A program made the translations under genes and the position numbers. The notes beneath the pieces were generated by a model. It made no database searches, was not told the DNA's origin, and saw nothing but the letters and a program-made list of their open reading frames with translations. 64,000 nucleotides of DNA from Babylonia areolata (Eukaryota; Mollusca; Gastropoda; Neogastropoda; Buccinidae), in assembly GCF_041734735.1 (NCBI RefSeq), contig NC_134905.1, positions 12,051,214 through 12,115,213 on the forward strand, given 5' to 3'. Of this stretch, positions 1 through 9,900 are shown piece by piece; the first letter of the stretch is position 1, and the number at the start of each line of letters is the position of its first letter.

Positions 1-395
1 GGCACCTCTGACTGAGTGGCTGACTTCTCCACAAAGGCCACCCTGCCACTGATGGCCTTTAGACCTGATCTAAAACTGTCTACCATATCCTGAACTGTCT
101 TATTTAAATCTTCCGACTGCACATATACAAGAACTGTCTACCATACCCTGAACTGTTTTATTTAAATCTTCCAGCTGCACATATACATCTTCTCCACCAT
201 TTTTTTTTTTTTACATTTTCTCTTCAATGGACATCATGGACAGTGTGTTTACAGACTAAAAAATAACATATAAATAAAGTTTTCAGAAAAAAGTCTTACC
301 TGTACCTTTTTTTTATTTCTTGTGCTCAGCCATTCTCCATCATTCTCATCTGAGGTGACAGCGGACACAGATTTTACTTTGCCCATTGTTCTTGC
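1..395 (-). CDS. Unidentified candidate coding exons (minus strand, runs off the left edge)
   Basis: On the minus strand, positions 395-300 form a 96-base open stretch (32 codons) preceded by a good acceptor (tgcag) and followed by a good donor (CAG then GTAAGA). It contains an ATG and reads MGKVKSVSAVTSDENDGEWL and onward, lysine-rich at the end. After a 44-base gap with an AT-rich tract ending in ttttttag, a second stretch starts at 255 in the matching phase (SVNTLSMMSIEEKM) but meets a TAA at 213-211, beside a 12-base A run. Further left, positions about 115-1 are open again in another frame and look helical (DLNKTVQDMVDSFRSGL). The polyA tract and the 58-bp duplication at 74-189 break the frame. 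It could be a decayed host gene or the ORF1 of an L1-like LINE. I do not recognise the family. Confidence 0.3.
74..189. repeat. 58-bp tandem duplication
   Basis: Copy 1 (74-131) and copy 2 (132-189) both begin AACTGTCTACCATA and both contain TTATTTAAATCTTCC, with a few substitutions between them. It lies inside the possible minus-strand coding stretch. Because 58 is not a multiple of three, it shifts the frame there. Confidence 0.85.
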
Positions 396-847
396 CTGCA
401 ACAGATGACAGACCTGATTTGTCAATAACTTATAAGCTTTATGAGTTTTCTTTGCTGTTACACTTTGTTGGTGCTTTCAGTGAAACAACTCTGTCTTTTC
501 AAGGATGAAACTGTAAATTAAAATTCTGATTGTCTGCATATATGTCATCTTTAATTTTCCAAGTAAGTAGATGTTCAATACTTTTTTTTTTGTAGTACAA
601 TAGTATATGTGCCAATGATAGTACTGATACAAAGTTATACATAGTTATATATTGTATAATATGTATGTATAGATAGATAGATAGATAGATGTAACACATT
701 AACAGCCCAAATAACAGGACAACAAAGAATGGCTGGATACATGGGATATTAATTTTGATGCACAATAGTGTAAGGTAATGTCTAACAACATGAAACAACA
801 ATGATTTAATACACACATCTAATTCCAGTACGTAAAGAAGATAAAGA
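396..847. other. No gene recognised; short (ATAG)n tract
   Basis: AT-rich sequence upstream of the first SINE. The only clear structure is a short (ATAG)n run at about 671-691. The open frame on the minus strand (816-499) is low-complexity and hydrophobic and gives no sign of coding. Confidence 0.5.
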
Positions 848-1271
848 TGACGGGTGCAACGGCCGAGTGGTTAAAGCATTTGACTTTCAATCTGAGGGTC
901 CAGGGTTCGAACCTTGGTAATGGCGCCTGGTGGGTAAAGGGTGGAGATTTTTCCGATCTCCCATGTAAACCTATGTGCAGAACATACCCAGCATGCACAC
1001 CCCCAAAAACTGAGTAGAGCTGCCTAAATGGCAGGGTAAATGAACAAAACGGTCAAACACGTAAAATATTACATATCTGTATGAGTGGGTATGTATATGT
1101 AACTGAAACTGATTGAATGACACAAGAAACGAATACAAATGGCAGCTGTCAGTCGGCTCTACCAAGGTAGGCAGCCTGTTGTGCAAATGATTCCATGTTT
1201 GTAAAGTGCTTAGAGCTTGATCTCCGACCAAGGATATGCTATACATAAGTACTCATATCATATCACATCAT
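848..1271 (+). mobile_element. tRNA-derived SINE with LINE-like 3' tail
   Basis: The head carries Pol III promoter boxes like a tRNA-Leu/Ser-type gene: A box GAGTGGTTAAAGC at 865-877 and B box GGGTTCGAACC at 903-913. The body at 53732-54121 is clearly related (TGGTGGGTAAAGGGTGGAGA, then CGATCTCCCA). The last 70 bases, from about 1199, contain TTTGTAAAGTGCTTAGAGC and a CTATACATAAGTA motif. These resemble the 3' end of the LINE remnant at 62470-63030 (TTGTAAAGCACCAAGAG, CTATATAACTTATAAGTA). SINEs often borrow the 3' tail of the LINE that mobilises them. It is not a functional tRNA gene, since there is no matching acceptor stem. Confidence 0.8.
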
Positions 1272-1374
1272 CTAGGTGTTCTAACTCTGGACTCAGCTTT
1301 GCATTTGTGATCTGATCCCCACATGCAAGCCAGGGGCCCACTCCCAAGCCAGGAGCCAACAATGACTTTCCAAT

Positions 1375-3230
1375 AATGCGTGAAGAAGTGGTGGAAGCAA
1401 TAAGATCACTGAAGAATGGAAAAGAAGCAGGCATGGACAACATACCAACTGAACTAAGAAAACAAGGAGAGGAGAGGCAATGACAGGCGTCCAAAAACTC
1501 CTTACCAGAATCTGCTACAAAATCTGCTAGACTGGAGACTGGCTGACAACATGGATCAAGTCTCTAATCATAACTTTACCCAAGAAAGGCAACTTACAAT
1601 TAACCCAGAATTACAGAACTATCAGTCTGATCTGCCATGCAAGCAAAGCGATTCTCAAGAGTAATCCTAAACAGACTCAGACCATAGGCAGAAGTCACTG
1701 CAGAAGAACAAGCTGGGTTCAACAGTGGGAGAAGCACCACAGAACAGATTTTCAACCTTCATGTTCTGTGCGAGAAACATAGCCAACACCAACATAACAT
1801 CTATCATGTCATATCTTCATCAACTTTAAGAAAGCATTATGCACTGTGGGAAACCATGAAGAAACACAACAAGAGCCAAAAGGTGATCAACACCATCAAA
1901 CAGCTACACACAAAAGCCAACAGTGCAGTCCTTGCTCAAGGAACTGTTGGCGACTGGTTCCATATATGAGTTGGAGTCTGTCAAGGCTATCTCCTGTCTC
2001 CCACTCTCTTCAGCATCTTCCTGGAATGTATAATGACCAATACCCTGGAAGGCCACTCTGGCACTATCAACACCAGAGGACATACCATCAACAATCTCCG
2101 ATTCGCTGATGATACTGATGGGCCAGCTGGAAGTGAGGAAGAACTAGCAAAACTGGTGAACCACTTGGATGAAACAGCAAACAAGTATGGAATGGAGATC
2201 AGTGCCAAGAATATGAAACTCATGGGAAACAGTAGATCAAACAATCAAGACCAAGATCAATGTCAGTGGTCAACAGCTGGAAGCAGTGAAGTAGTTCAAG
2301 TACCTTGTTGCCATCACCAGTGAAGAAGGGTCCAAGGCCAAAATATTGGCGAAACTCGGAAAGCTGCGCAGACTGGAACAGCACTGGCAAGACTGATGCC
2401 CATATGGAGTGACAAGAAATCAGTCTCAGAACAAAGCTGAAGCTACATCACTGGTTATCTCTTATTTTCTTATACACATGCAAGTTCTGGACTCTTACAC
2501 CAGAGCTTCAGGGAAGGATCCAAGCAATGGAAGTGAGATGTTCAACTTCAAGAGACTCCTTGGCATTTCCTACAAAGACCACACAATAAATGAAGTAGTA
2601 AGAAAAACCATCAGACAGTATGTGGGTCAATATAAAGACCTGATCAATATGAAAAAAAAGGAAAATGAGATGGTATGGCCAAGTGACAAGATCCGACGGG
2701 CTCTCTCAAACCATCCTTCAGGGAACAGTGCAGGGGGAACTCTCCAAAACCATTCTTCAGGGAACAGTGCAGGGGGAACTCTCCAAAACCATCTTTCAGG
2801 GAACAGTGCAGGGGGAACTCTCCAAAACCATCCTTCAGGGAACAGTGCAGGGGGAACTCTCCAAAACCATCTTTCAGGGAACAGTGCAGGGGGAACTCTC
2901 CAAAACCATCCTTCAGGGAACAGTGCAGGGGGAACTCTCCAAAACCATCCTTCAGGGAACAGTGCAGGGGGAACTCTCCAAAACCATCCTTCAGGGAACA
3001 GTGCAGGGGGAACTCTCCAAAACCATCCTTCAGGGAACAGTGCACAGGAAAAGGAGACGAGGGAGACAGCAAAAGAAGTGGGCAGACAACTCAACTGAGT
3101 GGACAGAGAGGAGCTTTGCTGAAACTCAGGCACAATTCCATGACTGCCAGAAATGGAGAATGTTGGTGATGCATTCAGTAGGGCAGTGCCCCCACTACCA
3201 AACCAGGTTTCAAGACTAATGACGGTGACC
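1375..3230 (+). mobile_element. Degraded RTE-like LINE (RT and C-terminal part)
   Basis: The plus strand encodes scattered reverse transcriptase blocks. Early RT reads REEVVEAIRSLKNGKEAG near 1380-1425, then a damaged middle, then NNLRFADDTDGPAG with the FADD catalytic motif near 2090-2130, then [15 protein letters not shown] near 2550-2600, and a C-terminal GTV...RKRRRGRQQKKWADN segment near 3030-3090. The blocks sit in different frames with many stops, so the element is long dead. It lacks the endonuclease and is 5'-truncated. It is closest in this window to the LINE at 7152-8537, whose C-terminus is nearly the same. The 39-bp array at 2709-3044 expands this C-terminal segment. The RTE assignment rests on remembered sequence resemblance and needs a phylogeny. 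Confidence 0.75.
2709..3044 (+). repeat. 39-bp tandem array inside LINE C-terminal coding sequence
   Basis: Eight full 39-bp units plus a 24-bp partial. Each unit starts AACCATCCTTCAGGGAACAG and differs mainly at one or two bases (CC, TC or CT at bases 7-8). The array encodes 13-residue repeats such as NHPSGNSAGGTLQ in one frame and KTILQGTVQGELS in the LINE's own frame. Because the period is a multiple of three and few stops are present, long frames are open on both strands. These frames are a by-product of the repeat. Confidence 0.95.
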
Positions 3231-3429
3231 CCACATACAAAAAGCAAAATTCTTGAAAAGCTTACAAGTTAATAAAAAGGAAATTTTCTACCTTAAATTA
3301 CGTTTAAGTAACATACTTACCGTGACCCACTAGTGCAGACTCTGGCAGGGGTCTGATTCCTGTCCTGTACAAACTACTACCCGCCTATGCGGAAAAAACG
3401 AAAGTAGCTACGGCCGATAACCTCCCAAA
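3231..3429. other. Spacer between two dead LINEs
   Basis: No coding or repeat signal recognised here beyond generic AT-rich sequence. Confidence 0.4.
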
Positions 3430-4200
3430 GTAGGTTACCTTTCAGTCTCATTCAACCCTGATCTCCTATGGTGTGCCACAAAACACTGTCCTAGACTCTG
3501 TTCTGTTTGTTCTGTACACTACTCCTCTTTCTGATGTCATTTCTGGTCATTCTTTTTCTTCACCACTCTTTTGCTAATGATACTCAACTGCAGAAGTCTG
3601 CAGAACCTAGCCAAATAGACTGTCTAATTCTGTCAATGCAAGACTGTGTTCTTGATGTTAAATCGTAGATGACATTCAACAAACTCAAGCTAAATGATGA
3701 CAAAACTGAGGCTATGGATATTTCCCCTTCAAGAATATCCATATCTGCCTCTTTCCCTGGCTCTTATGGTTGGTGATACCAGAGTTCAGTTCTCTAAATC
3801 AGAAAGGAAACTTGGAGACATTCTTGACTCAAACCTCAGTATGCACACTCAGGTGGTCAATCTGATATGCACAGTCAGTTGTGAACTTCAACAGATTAAC
3901 TCTGTTCATCAGTACCTTTCTGTTGAAACTACAGATATTCTTCTGCTTTGTGTTTTCACTAATCAACTACTGTAATTCTCTTCTAAAAAGCCGGTCCTCA
4001 TAATCTTCAGCAAATTCAAAAACTTCAAAACAATGCTGCCAGTCTGACTCTTGAGTCCCACATACTGATCACATTTCTCCTCACCTCTGTACTCTGCACT
4101 GGCTCCCTACAGAGGCGAGAATCAAATACACAGTTGCATGTCTGCTTTTCTCCTTTCCACTTCACTATTGACAGTAGACTTAAAGAGACCCACACAACAC
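3430..4200 (+). mobile_element. Decayed CR1/L2-like LINE fragment (RT domain)
   Basis: Readable pieces of a reverse transcriptase on the plus strand: YGVPQNTVLDSVLFVLYTT near 3468-3525 (the family's GVPQGSVLGP block), then an SFANDTQLQKS piece near 3570-3600 (usually FADDTQL), then MTFNKLKLNDDKTEAMDI near 3668-3722, and LQKLQNNAASLT with CTGSLQRRE near 4010-4120. These blocks in this order are characteristic of CR1/L2/jockey-group LINEs. Stops and shifts occur throughout, and the catalytic ADD is altered, so it is an old fossil. Confidence 0.7.
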
Positions 4201-4944
4201 AGACTGCATTGACTTTTTGTAGATCATAATCAAATAAAAAAATCTGTTGAGGAAACAATTTGTACACACAGCAGACACTCTAGCAGATACAGGCAAATCA
4301 AGGCAGGCAGAAAAAGTACTCCACACTATCAGCACAGACAGATACAAATATTTTTTAAATGAAGCATTACATTTCTTGGGTCTGACTTTACTGATAGGCA
4401 TGATGATTTATTTGACTGAAAGGATTGGACAATCACATCTATGTTGTTATCACTTAGAGTTAGAAGTTAGAGTTGTCACACTGAATCATGTATATCTCTC
4501 TTTTTTTTTATATTGTGGTTATTCTAGGATAATTTGTGTGTACGGTTATAATCCATTTGTCCAGAAAATACATTACTGTGCAAATGACCTGACTAAAGTC
4601 TGTAATGAACAGATTGAAAATCTGACAAAAACACAAAACACTGATTTCAAAACAATTGCATGTCTTTGGATAAATAAGAAAATGAAAAACATAATATTTT
4701 GTATTTTTTATTCAATTATTTTTCATAAAATATATACTTTTATTGGTCTTTATCCAATAACAAAGCCCACAGAATCTTTTGAAATCATAAATAATCGTTT
4801 TGTTTTGTTTTGTTGTGGAAAAAAATCCCTGGGAAATATATTTCACTTCAATCTTATTTCCTTGGCAGTCAAAGGGTTAAACAGGCCAGAAATATCAAAC
4901 ACTCATATTTTCTATTTGATGAATGATTTAATGAACTATAATCT
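4201..4944. other. AT-rich region with a possible MITE end
   Basis: No gene is supported. A 248-codon open frame (4247-4993, plus) is biased to F, I, Y and N and runs into a SINE, so I treat it as chance. Near 4863-4881 the minus strand reads TTAACCCTTTGACTGCCAAG. This resembles starts at 61928 (TTAACCTCTTCAGTGCC) and 63712 (TTAACCCCTAGGCTGCC), so it may be the terminus of a non-autonomous transposon. The partner end was not found. Confidence 0.35.
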
Positions 4945-5165
4945 ACTGCATGCAAAAGAACCCACAGCAACAAAAGGGTTGTCCTCGGCATAAGTCTGTG
5001 GAAAAATCCACTTCAATAAAACAAATAAAATTGCAGGCAGGAAAAAATACATTTAAAAAAAGAAAGAAAAAAAAGGTGGTGCTGTCAGTGTAGCGTTGCG
5101 CTGTCCCTGGGGAGAGCAGCCCGAATTTCACACAGAGGAATCTGTCATGACAAAAGAGTAAAAAC
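4945..5165 (+). mobile_element. 5'-truncated SINE, same family as 17451-17836
   Basis: It begins inside the family at GCAAAAGAACCCACAGCAAC and continues through AAAGGGTTGTCCT, AAAAATCCACTTCAATAAA, GTGGTGCTGTCAGTGTAGCG and GGGGAGAGCAGCCCGAATTT to TCTGTCATGACAAAAGAG. The same blocks occur in the same order at 17638-17836. The tRNA-like head is missing. Confidence 0.8.
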
Positions 5166-5389
5166 AGTCATCTGCAAATTATTCCAGGGACAGCATTACC
5201 AGCAACACGTTTTTTGTGGGTTTTTTTTTTTCCTTTAAGTATTGCAAGTAACAATTAAACAAATCACAAATTATTTTTCGTGTATTGCAAGTTACAATGA
5301 CGCGAGTTTTTTCTAGTCCCAAACTTTACTGGACTGAAATCATTATAACTTGTTTTTGTATAACTGTTAGTTTCAGTTTCTGAACCTTT

Positions 5390-5550
5390 GTGACGGTTTG
5401 TTGTCTCATCCGAATGACTAGATGCACAGTCTGATTTTCCATTCAGACTTGCCAGAAAGGCCGAGAGTCGGATTCGAACCCAGACCCACGTTCTCTGTAT
5501 TGACAGATGAGAGTCTTAACCATTCTGGGTAATGTGCCAGTCTGTCACTT
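5390..5550 (-). mobile_element. SINE head and 5' body, minus strand
   Basis: Read on the minus strand this gives a tRNA-like head with GAATGGTTAAGACTCTC and a B box GGGTTCGAATCC. Next comes CATTCGGATGAGACAACAAAC, matching the ATTCAGATGAGACGTTAAAC block of the SINE at 17451. It lies about 360 bp upstream of the TMEM256 start codon. Confidence 0.65.
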
Positions 5551-5908
5551 TCCTCGTCTTTTGTGTCTTCTTCTTCCTGATTGTAGTCCACGGTCATCAC
5601 GTTGTGTCAATGTCCAATCGTAATGCGAGATCATGTATTTAGCGACATTATGAGAAATAAATAACAATTCAACACACTGCCCCAAGCCTGGTCTATTTTG
5701 ACAAGTTGGTATACTATGCTCATACAAGTTTACCTCTGCTGGAATAGGCACTGTGGTATGTCTCGGGACGGTTCTTGACCAAGGTGAATTACCCGCCCAA
5801 AGGTACGTTATTCTCTCAGACTGTACTTTCGTTTCCGGTGCAAATCAGCCCCACGGTGACATTCGCAAATTGAACTGAAGTTTTAACTTCGCCAGTTTTG
5901 GCATAGAC

Positions 5909-6104
5909 ATGTCTGGGCTGTGGACAGACATCACAGGCATTTTCAGTGAGATCTACCGTGTTTTGCCAGGTGTACCTGCTCCCAAGGAGATTGAGAAAGT
6001 CGTCATCAAAGAAGTGGACACGATGATCCAGAGACGAAGTTTCGTCAGAATCGCCGGATTGTCAGGAGCTTTGGCCATTGCGATGGCAGCGTATGGAGCC
6101 CATG
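5909..6104 (+). CDS. TMEM256: TMEM256 coding exon 1
   Basis: It runs from the ATG at 5909 to the first base of the AHG glycine codon, with donor GTTAGA at 6105. It encodes [20 protein letters not shown] at the N-terminus, a charged [12 protein letters not shown] stretch and then the first hydrophobic segment. Reading on would hit TAG at 6107, so splicing here is needed. Confidence 0.93.
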
Positions 6105-6219
6105 GTTAGAGTTTTGTGATCAGTGCTGTGATGATAACATTACTTAGGTATTTGCAGTATCTGTGATAGTCTGATCTCATATGTGAGAGGAGTGCATTTG
6201 TGTTGTGTTTGTAAAATGA

Positions 6220-6261
<42 letters not shown>

Positions 6262-6807
6262 GCTGTGTCAGTCACAGAGCGCGTGTTTGACAATGCTCAC
6301 AAGCGTGTGTGTGTGTGTGTGTGTGTGACGTCACGTGTGTGTGTGAAGAACTACTGTTAAGTAACAGCTTTTTTGTTGTTAATCTTGCATTGCCACATTG
6401 ATTGGAGGATGGCTGGAATATCACTGTCGGTCTCCATTCAATAGGGACTAACTCATTTTTGCTGTGTAGCTAATTATTGTAATCAATAGACTGCTAAATA
6501 GGTATACACATAGTTTGAATTAATGCACAGTTTACCTTTTGCTGTGTAGCTAATTATTGTAATCAATATTCACATAGTTTGAATTAATGCACAGTTTACC
6601 TTTTGCTGTGGAGCTAATTAATGTAATCAGTAGATTGCTAAATAGGTATACACATAGTTTGAATTAATGCACAGCTTACCATCTCTGTTGGATGGCCCCA
6701 TGGTGACCAGTCATTGACATATCTTGTGGACTGCTGGCTCTGCAACTACAACAGAATGAGTCTTTAATAACCATTCAGAGATGGCACTGAGATGAGATAG
6801 CAAACAT

Positions 6808-6846
<39 letters not shown>

Positions 6847-6870
6847 GAAAAGACGTTAAACTAAAGAACG

Positions 6871-6911
<41 letters not shown>

Positions 6912-9900
6912 TGTGTAAGGGGTCATTCACTGGCAAAACAAAGATTTGTGTTTGCTTTACATGTTACTTAAAGTGATATATTTTGTCTTCCACTAATGGT
7001 AATTTTATTTAGTCAAAATAATAATAGATTGTCACAGAGTAGCAAACAGCCAGACACAATCCATTCACCCCCATTAAAAAAAAAAAAAAATCCCCAATGA
7101 AAAATGATTAATTTAGGGTGTGAAAGGCCCATAATATTTTACTTAAAGTTGAACTGAAAGTATGGAGCTTTCTTCTTTTTTTCTTTGTTGTTGTTGTTGT
7201 AAATGTGTAATCTTGAAGGTGATACACTTTGATTATTTTTTTCACTTCACCTTCACACCTTCACCTATCCTGTAGTCTTGTGGACCATTGGGGCGCCACA
7301 GGTGATCTGGCAATCAGCATCCTCCAATCCTCTCGGTTTTCTGACCTCCTGACTGTATCCCTCAACCTCAAGCCCGTCCATTCTGGGATGTTGTCCTCCC
7401 ATCTCTTCCTCTGTCTGCCTCTCCTTCTCCCCCCTTGCACTGTGCCCTGCAGGAATGTCTTGGCAAGCCCTGATGATCTCGTGACATGGCCATACCATTT
7501 GAGCTTGCGTCTCTTGACCAAGGTCAACAGGTCTTCGTAGGGCCCAATGACTTGCCTGATTCTGTTTCGAACTTCTTCGTTCGTGATATGATCTTTGTAG
7601 GAGATGCCCAGGAGTCTTCGAAAGCATCGCATCTCAGTGGACTGTATTCTCTTTTCTATTTCAGCTGTTAAGGTCCACGATTCACATGCATACAAGAGTA
7701 TTGATGTCACCAGGGTACGCATCAGTCTGATCTTTGAGCCGAGTGCAATGTTCCGGTCATTCCAGATGTACCTCAGTTTTGTGAGTGCTGCTGTCGCCTG
7801 TGCAATCCTGGAGAGTACTTCGGGTTTGGATCCCTCATCTGTCACAATTGCTCCCAGGTATTTAAAGCTGTGGACAGTTTCTAGCTTCTGGCCATCCACT
7901 CTTATGTCAGTGCTGATGCCATTGGTGTTGTTGGTCATCAGTTTGGTCTTCTCTGCACTGATTTGCATGCCATAGGCTCTAGAGGTTTTATCGGCTCTAG
8001 AGGTTTTTTCAAGGTGGTCCACTAAGCTAGCTAGCTCCTCTTCTTTTCCTGCTAGGCCATCAATATCGTCGGCGAAACGTAAGTTGGTGACTGCTCTGCC
8101 TCCGATGTTGACTGTTCCTTTGTGGTCTTCAAGTGCATCAGTCATGATTCTTTCCAGGAAGATGTTGAAGAGAGTTGGTGAGAGCAAACAGCCTTGCCTC
8201 ACTCCGACTGTGGTTCTGAAGCAGTCCCCTATGTTACTGTTGAAGTAGACTGCGCTGGTGGCTTTGTCATAGAGGTTCTGTATCACTTGGGTCAGGTTGG
8301 CATTGATGTTATACAACCTCATGGTTGCCCATAAAGCTGCATGCCATACTCGGTCAAACGCCTTCTTGAAATCCACGAAGACGTGGTAGAGGTCTTGCTG
8401 ATGTTGGAGGTACCTCTCGCATAGTATCCTGAGGTTGAAGATTTGCTCTGTTGTACTGCGCCCTGGTCTGAAACCTGCTTGTTCCTCTGCGATGATCTTC
8501 TCCGCTTGTGGCTTCAATCTATTTAGCAGGATCTTTCACTTAAAGTTGCCAAAATTACTTCAATTGTTACTTGAAACATGTTCACTTGAGGATATAGCAG
8601 TGGGTTAGTTGTCCTTAATTTAGTGAGTTATTGATCTGTGATTGCACACAAGTCACAAGTAACTGTGAATTCTATGTCAGGTGAAAGGTTCCACAGCCCT
8701 TTACTGCCATTACCGGTACTGGGGCAGTGAATTCACTAAGTCAAGAGCTCAGCACAGGTGGCAGAGCCTGATCGTCTCCTGCTGTTTTATTTTTAACCTT
8801 CCTGAGCAGGTCTCAGATAACCATTGACACTAATTAATAGTTGTTGTTTTTTTGTTTTTTGTTTTGTTTTTTTCTCCCTTGCAGAGAAGGTTATATTTGT
8901 CAAGAAACATGTACTCATATTTCACATTTGGGTAAACAATATAACAAAATAGATTGTTTGATTCCAGCAAAAACAATGAAGCATTACACCGTAGAATCTG
9001 CTTCAAGGAAAACACATAAACACTGACCCTCGCTTCACTGAAGTTATATCATTCATCCAACTGCAAGGTTTTGGGGTTTTGTTTTTGCATCTCCCCAGTC
9101 CCAACAAACACACACACAGTGAGGCACACACACACACACATACTCTTTAACGTATAATTCCTCGGTCAATATAGCAACATAATCTCCTGAGACATCGAGG
9201 GAACACCGAGAATAATCCAGTTTAATACAGGTTCTTAGAATGTACAAACATAATCATGAAGAAAAAAAACAACAGTATTATTAAAACATCAAAACCTGTT
9301 ACATAATATTGTGTATATTCTAAGCTAGTCCGATCATTATGTTATTCTCTTTCTCTCTTACATACACAGAGTAGCAAACAGCCAGACACAAACACGCATA
9401 CCTGCCCCCCCCCGTCCTGCCCAACACTTACATATACACAAAACGCTCGCTCTCGCACACTCTCGCGTGCACATTCACACACACGCACATTTGCAAACGA
9501 AATGGGTTACACACAAACACTTGAATATTGGCATAATGGCACCAAAGCATTTGATATTTCAATTCAACACAGATACATAAATGGCAATTGAGATTTAGCA
9601 CATCGTGTTGCAGAAATTCACCTGTCGCCGGTATGTCTGTACATGTGGTTGGCAGTGTTGTATACAAAAATAAAATACAATGAAGTAGAAATAAGACAGC
9701 AATGATACTGGCAGCAAAAAACTAGTTTCTTTAACCATTCATATATATTCCGATGTACCATACTAGACTAATCATTTAAATCGTTTATTATTCCCATGTA
9801 CAGGAACCACTTCCGTTCAAATTTGTTATAGCGCATTTCCATTCTGGACACATATTTTTCAGTGCAGTAGTTGTACTGTACTTCCTTCATGAATGCTGAT

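Larger units (their letters stand above)
6105..7151. other. TMEM256 intron 1, 5' part: microsatellites
   Basis: (GT)n runs lie at about 6225-6256 and 6305-6326, and (AC)n at about 6809-6844 and 6872-6908. A three-copy minisatellite lies at 6457-6680. No exon-like frame was seen. Confidence 0.7.

Noticed and set aside
865-913. tRNA-like sequence (also near 5480, 17455, 38800, 44260, 53750 and 63320)
   Set aside because: The A and B boxes are good, but none closes into a full cloverleaf with an acceptor stem. Each continues into a repeated SINE body.
2627-3247. Long minus-strand frames (206 and 142 codons) opposite the 39-bp array
   Set aside because: They are open only because the 39-bp period is a multiple of three. 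The sense strand of the LINE is plus.
4247-4993. 248-codon plus-strand open frame
   Set aside because: The composition is that of translated AT-rich DNA, no domain is recognisable, a possible MITE end lies inside, and its last 15 codons are SINE sequence.
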